The notes under the pieces: model-generated
Seen by the model: the letters and a program-made list of their open reading frames with translations, nothing else
Databases searched by the model: none
Told to the model about the DNA's origin: nothing
Made by a program: the position numbers and the translations under genes
From: Bacillota bacterium
GTDB taxonomy: Bacteria; Bacillota; Clostridia; Acetivibrionales; DSM-1351
NCBI GenBank assembly: GCA_023412635.1
Contig: JAEYNI010000127.1
Span: 1-9,239, forward strand
Length of the DNA stretch: 9,239 nucleotides
Reading direction: 5' to 3'
Shown: piece by piece, positions 6,337-9,239 of the stretch
Position numbering within the stretch: the first letter of the stretch is position 1
Layout: the number at the start of each line of letters is the position of its first letter

Positions 6337-7053
6337 TTATTTAAACATTTTATTTACTGCGCCTGTTAACTTTACTTTGGATCCCTCTAAAATCTCAACT
6401 ACTTTAAACTTGATTTTTACGGGGATATCTTCATCGCTATCTGACGTTGTTATCAATTTATACTCTTCATTTGACAGTGAAGTCTTCAAATCCTGCTTTA
6501 CCGAATCCGGTATAGTACCATGTGTTGCATCAATAAAACACAGGGGCGGGAATAGTACACACCACCAGTTGGCACCGACACCCTCTCCTATTACCACCTT
6601 AAGGGCCTGATATTCTCCTGCTGGCAAGGCTATATCACCATATGTTTTTGTAGGGAATGAATAATTTCCAATTGATGCCTTCACTTCATAACTGCTATTG
6701 TTAGCTTTAACAACTTTTCGCGATACCTCTTCAATAGTTTGTAGATTGGCATTTATAATATCTTTGGTTTCATTAATATTTTTAGAATTTGCCAGCTTAT
6801 CCTTCATAAACTCAATAATAGCATCCCGGACCTTAAGCTTTAATGCCTGATCCGAGGCAGAATCACTATTTGCAACAACATGAAGTCTGACCAGATTTTG
6901 TGAGAGTCCTGCATTTACATCTTCAGCGTAAGTGTAAGAAATTATCCATGCTCCAAGAATTACCAATAACAAAACAGCTATGGATATTTTGATAATGTTT
7001 ACTACTTTCTGACCGTTTGATACCGGTTTTAAATATAATAGTCCCTTACTCAT
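6337..7053 (-). CDS. spoIIR: stage II sporulation protein R
   Basis: SpoIIR is made in the forespore under SigF, crosses to the space between the two membranes, and activates the SpoIIGA protease that cleaves pro-SigmaE in the mother cell. The 238-residue product has a short basic N-terminus, one hydrophobic segment (about 20-42) serving as signal or anchor, and then the conserved block NLVRLHVVANSDSASDQALK (53-72) followed by LKVRDAI. A second family block is NWWCVLFPPLCFIDA (162-176). Length is typical and nothing is missing. The start is ATG at 7053, preceded at 6 nt by AGGAGGGG; an in-frame ATG nine codons upstream (7080) has no such site. A candidate SigF-type promoter lies at 7131-7160. 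The gene is monocistronic, ended by the terminator at 6170-6205. Confidence 0.93.
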   Translation of the reverse strand: MSKGLLYLKPVSNGQKVVNIIKISIAVLLLVILGAWIISYTYAEDVNAGLSQNLVRLHVVANSDSASDQALKLKVRDAIIEFMKDKLANSKNINETKDIINANLQTIEEVSRKVVKANNSSYEVKASIGNYSFPTKTYGDIALPAGEYQALKVVIGEGVGANWWCVLFPPLCFIDATHGTIPDSVKQDLKTSLSNEEYKLITTSDSDEDIPVKIKFKVVEILEGSKVKLTGAVNKMFK

Positions 7054-7059
7054 AATTTT

Positions 7060-7067
7060 CCCCTCCT
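7060..7067 (-). promoter_or_regulatory. ribosome binding site deciding the spoIIR start
   Basis: AGGAGGGG on the minus strand, 6 nt before ATG at 7053. It lies inside the longer open frame that begins at 7080, so the shorter start is preferred. Confidence 0.8.
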
Positions 7068-7130
7068 GACGGTAACGCATATCTTAATTCAGAGGTAAGG
7101 TAAATTTTCACTGATGCTAAATATGCTCCG

Positions 7131-7160
7131 CATTTTCCCCTATTAAATGAACAAATATTC
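7131..7160 (-). promoter_or_regulatory. candidate SigF-type promoter of spoIIR
   Basis: On the minus strand GAATA (7160-7156), a 15-nt spacer, then GGGGAAAATG (7140-7131). This fits the forespore SigF pattern (GYATA, about 15 nt, GGnnAnAnT) with one mismatch in the -35 box. It is about 80 nt upstream of the chosen spoIIR start. SpoIIR is a classic SigF target in Bacillus, so position and gene agree. SigG has a similar pattern and cannot be excluded. Confidence 0.6.
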
Positions 7161-7308
7161 TTCATTCATCCAATCATTTTTTATTTAAACCTATCAATAT
7201 TTAGTAAATAGGGTTTCATATTAATTATTGTCAGTAATGCTTTTTTTTATACTATAAAAAGTTTTATTTTTACAGAACAAAGGTGGTAAAGCCATTTTTG
7301 CTTGCGCT

Positions 7309-7330
7309 GTGTGACAGCAACCTGTCACAC
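7309..7330. repeat. perfect GC-containing hairpin
   Basis: GTGTGACAG (7309-7317) pairs with CTGTCACAC (7322-7330) around the 4-nt loop CAAC. On the plus strand GGGCCTTTTCCTT follows, which is not a clean T-run. The perfect 9-bp dyad could be a protein operator or part of a small RNA; no function is assigned. Confidence 0.5.
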
Positions 7331-7461
7331 TGGGCCTTTTCCTTCTACTGATTATTTGCTTCGGATTAATGTATTAAAGAAATTCTGGCACGCGCATAAA
7401 TTCAAAGTTTTTATGTCAAGGAAAATCCTTACCTATCCTTGTATTATGCCATTTACCTACA

Positions 7462-7487
7462 TTTAAGACATTAAATGATGTCTTAAA
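7462..7487. repeat. AT-rich hairpin downstream of the pyrG terminator
   Basis: TTTAAGACAT (7462-7471) pairs with ATGTCTTAAA (7478-7487) around a 6-nt loop. It follows the pyrG terminator in the transcription direction, so it may be a back-up terminator, but it lacks a T-run on the minus strand. Confidence 0.4.
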
Positions 7488-7508
7488 AATTTTAACTTTC
7501 CTCGACAA

Positions 7509-7545
7509 TAAAAAAACAGGCGGTCCTTGGAAACCGCCTGTTTTT
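7509..7545 (-). terminator. intrinsic terminator of pyrG
   Basis: A perfect 13-bp stem, 7512-7524 with 7533-7545, whose core ACAGGCGGT/ACCGCCTGT is GC-rich, with an 8-nt loop. On the minus strand it is followed by a run of T (complement of 7509-7516). It begins 33 nt after the pyrG stop codon and is the strongest terminator in the window. Confidence 0.92.
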
Positions 7546-7577
7546 AACATAATTCCGATATCATTCTTTTAATAAAG

Positions 7578-9182
7578 TTATCTGGTTTTATACTCATATG
7601 CCGCTCTTATAAAGTCTTTAAATAAATAGTGCGGCTTGTTTGGTCTTGACTTGAATTCCGGATGGAACTGTACTCCCACAAACCAAGGGTGGTCCTTTAA
7701 TTCAATTGTTTCAACAAGCTTTCCGCTAGGTGAAAGACCCGATAAAACCATACCCGCTTTTGATAATGTATCACGATATTCGTTGTTAAATTCGTATCTG
7801 TGTCTGTGTCTTTCATATATTAGTTCATCCTTGTATATCCTTTGAATCATTGTGTCATCTATAATCTTACAAGGGTAAACACCAAGTCTCATTGTCCCGC
7901 CCATTTCGTCAATATCACGCTGCTCCGGCATTAAATCTATAACGGGATAGGGACTTTCACCGAACTCTGAGCTGTTTGCATCATGTAATCCGGCAACATT
8001 TCTTGCAAATTCAACAACTGCCATCTGCATACCCAGACATATTCCAAAGAACGGTATCTTATTTTCTCTGGCGTAAGTAATTGCCAGGATTTTACCTTCT
8101 ATACCTCTGTCCCCGAAACCTCCTGGAACAAGGATTCCATCAACTCCCTTGAGATAATCGCTCACTTCTCCATTCTCAAGTTCTTCAGAGTTTACCCATT
8201 TTATATCAACTTCAACATCATTACCGATTCCGCCATGTCTTAAGGATTCTGCCACACTCAGATATGCATCATGGAGCTCAACATACTTACCTACAAGGGC
8301 TATTGTTACTGACCCTTTCGGATTTTTCTGCCTGTTAACCATTTCCTCCCACTCGGAAAGGTCCGGTTCGCTACAGGTTAATCCCAATCTCTTACAAACT
8401 GTTTTAGCAAGTCCCTCTTTTTCCAACATTAAAGGAACCTCATAGAGTACCTCAGCGTCAAGATTCTGAACTACCGCTCCCGCAGGAAGATTACAGAAAA
8501 ATGCTATCTTGTCCTTTAAATCCTGAGGGAGGAACTTTTCGGTTCTGCAAACAATAACATCCGGTTGAATTCCTAGACTTATTAATTCTTTTACGCTGTG
8601 CTGAGTTGGTTTTGTTTTGAGTTCACCTGACTTACCCAGGTATGGAACCAGGGTAACATGAATAAACATTACATTTTCTCTTCCGATTTCAGTAGATACC
8701 TGTCTTATTGCCTCAAGGAACGGGAGACTTTCAATATCACCAACTGTTCCTCCTATTTCAGTAATAACAACATCTGTTCTTTCCGATTTGCCTACTCTGT
8801 AAATTCTATCCTTAATTTCATTTGTGATATGAGGGATTACCTGAACTGTTCCTCCGAGGAAGTCACCTTTACGCTCTTTGCTGATAACTGACCAATATAC
8901 TTTTCCGGTTGTAACATTACTGTTCTTACTAAGATTCTCATCAATGAATCTTTCATAGTGCCCTAAATCAAGGTCTGTTTCGGCACCGTCCTCAGTGACA
9001 AAAACCTCTCCATGCTGATATGGACTCATTGTACCGGGGTCAACATTTATATACGGGTCAAATTTCTGGATTGTTACGTGTACGCCTCTTGCTTTTAAAA
9101 GCCTCCCCAACGATGCTGCCGTTATTCCTTTACCTAACCCGGAAACCACACCACCAGTTACGAAGATATACTTTACTGACAT
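7578..9182 (-). CDS. pyrG: CTP synthase (glutamine-hydrolysing)
   Basis: PyrG makes CTP from UTP with ATP and glutamine, the last step of pyrimidine nucleotide synthesis, in the cytoplasm. The 534-residue length matches the family. The N-terminal synthetase domain (1 to about 266) has the P-loop GGVVSGLGKGI at 10-20 with Lys18, the metal-binding Asp70 (ETDLDLGHYERF) and Glu142 (TEIGGTVGDIES), and KTKPTQHSV at 189-197. The C-terminal class I glutamine amidotransferase domain has PGGFGDRG at 353-360, the nucleophile Cys382 in GICLGMQ, and His507 and Glu509 in QFHPEF. All key residues are present. The start is ATG at 9182, with GAGGAG (complement of 9190-9195) 7 nt before it. In Bacillus pyrG is controlled by CTP-dependent attenuation at its leader; here only 57 nt of upstream sequence are in the window, so this cannot be judged. 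Confidence 0.98.
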   Translation of the reverse strand: MSVKYIFVTGGVVSGLGKGITAASLGRLLKARGVHVTIQKFDPYINVDPGTMSPYQHGEVFVTEDGAETDLDLGHYERFIDENLSKNSNVTTGKVYWSVISKERKGDFLGGTVQVIPHITNEIKDRIYRVGKSERTDVVITEIGGTVGDIESLPFLEAIRQVSTEIGRENVMFIHVTLVPYLGKSGELKTKPTQHSVKELISLGIQPDVIVCRTEKFLPQDLKDKIAFFCNLPAGAVVQNLDAEVLYEVPLMLEKEGLAKTVCKRLGLTCSEPDLSEWEEMVNRQKNPKGSVTIALVGKYVELHDAYLSVAESLRHGGIGNDVEVDIKWVNSEELENGEVSDYLKGVDGILVPGGFGDRGIEGKILAITYARENKIPFFGICLGMQMAVVEFARNVAGLHDANSSEFGESPYPVIDLMPEQRDIDEMGGTMRLGVYPCKIIDDTMIQRIYKDELIYERHRHRYEFNNEYRDTLSKAGMVLSGLSPSGKLVETIELKDHPWFVGVQFHPEFKSRPNKPHYLFKDFIRAAYEYKTR

Positions 9183-9239
9183 TGTTTTACTCCTCTCGAC
9201 ATGTTCATACGATTACAATATATAGAAATGCTGAAAAAT

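Larger units (their letters stand above)
7161..7508. other. noncoding gap between pyrG and spoIIR
   Basis: No open frame with family resemblance on either strand. It contains two hairpins (7309-7330 and 7462-7487, listed separately) and otherwise AT-rich sequence. I find no riboswitch motif that I recognise. Confidence 0.4.

Overview
The window looks like low-GC, endospore-forming Clostridia. The DNA is AT-rich, it carries the sporulation signalling gene spoIIR behind a candidate SigF-type promoter, and its CTP synthase and SpoIIR are Firmicutes-like. A Ruminiclostridium-like relative is a guess from protein style, not a search result. All five intact genes are on the minus strand, so transcription runs from high to low coordinates.

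Layout in transcription order. (1) pyrG (CTP synthase, 9182-7578) ends in a strong intrinsic terminator (7509-7545). (2) A gap of about 500 nt contains two unexplained hairpins and the candidate SigF promoter. (3) spoIIR (7053-6337) is followed by a terminator at 6170-6205. (4) A MgtC/SapB-family membrane protein (6094-5393) follows. (5) An accessory zone (about 5390-3430) holds a decayed IS110-family transposase on the plus strand, an alpha/beta hydrolase (4622-3810) surrounded by three copies of a short GC-containing motif, and the first ~20 codons of a broken HAD-family phosphatase gene. (6) A P-type Ca2+-ATPase (3098-378) completes the set.

The most interesting signal is a pair of long, interrupted palindromes that flank the Ca2+-ATPase gene in the same orientation (element 1, about 39-300; element 2, about 3226-3462). 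Their paired arms differ almost completely in sequence yet keep base pairing at equivalent places, while the internal-loop bases are nearly identical. On the minus strand these include GCGAGUAC opposite GUACGGRA, and GGGAAGCAYGGUAGAAA opposite UGUGUGC. That is the pattern of a structured RNA under selection for shape. Most pair differences make G-U wobbles only if the minus strand is transcribed. Element 2 ends inside the HAD gene fragment, which suggests these elements can insert into new sites. I do not recognise the family.

The genes are mostly independent units: nucleotide synthesis (pyrG), forespore-to-mother-cell signalling (spoIIR), and membrane or cation homeostasis (MgtC-like protein, Ca2+-ATPase). 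No operon joins all of them; terminators separate several.
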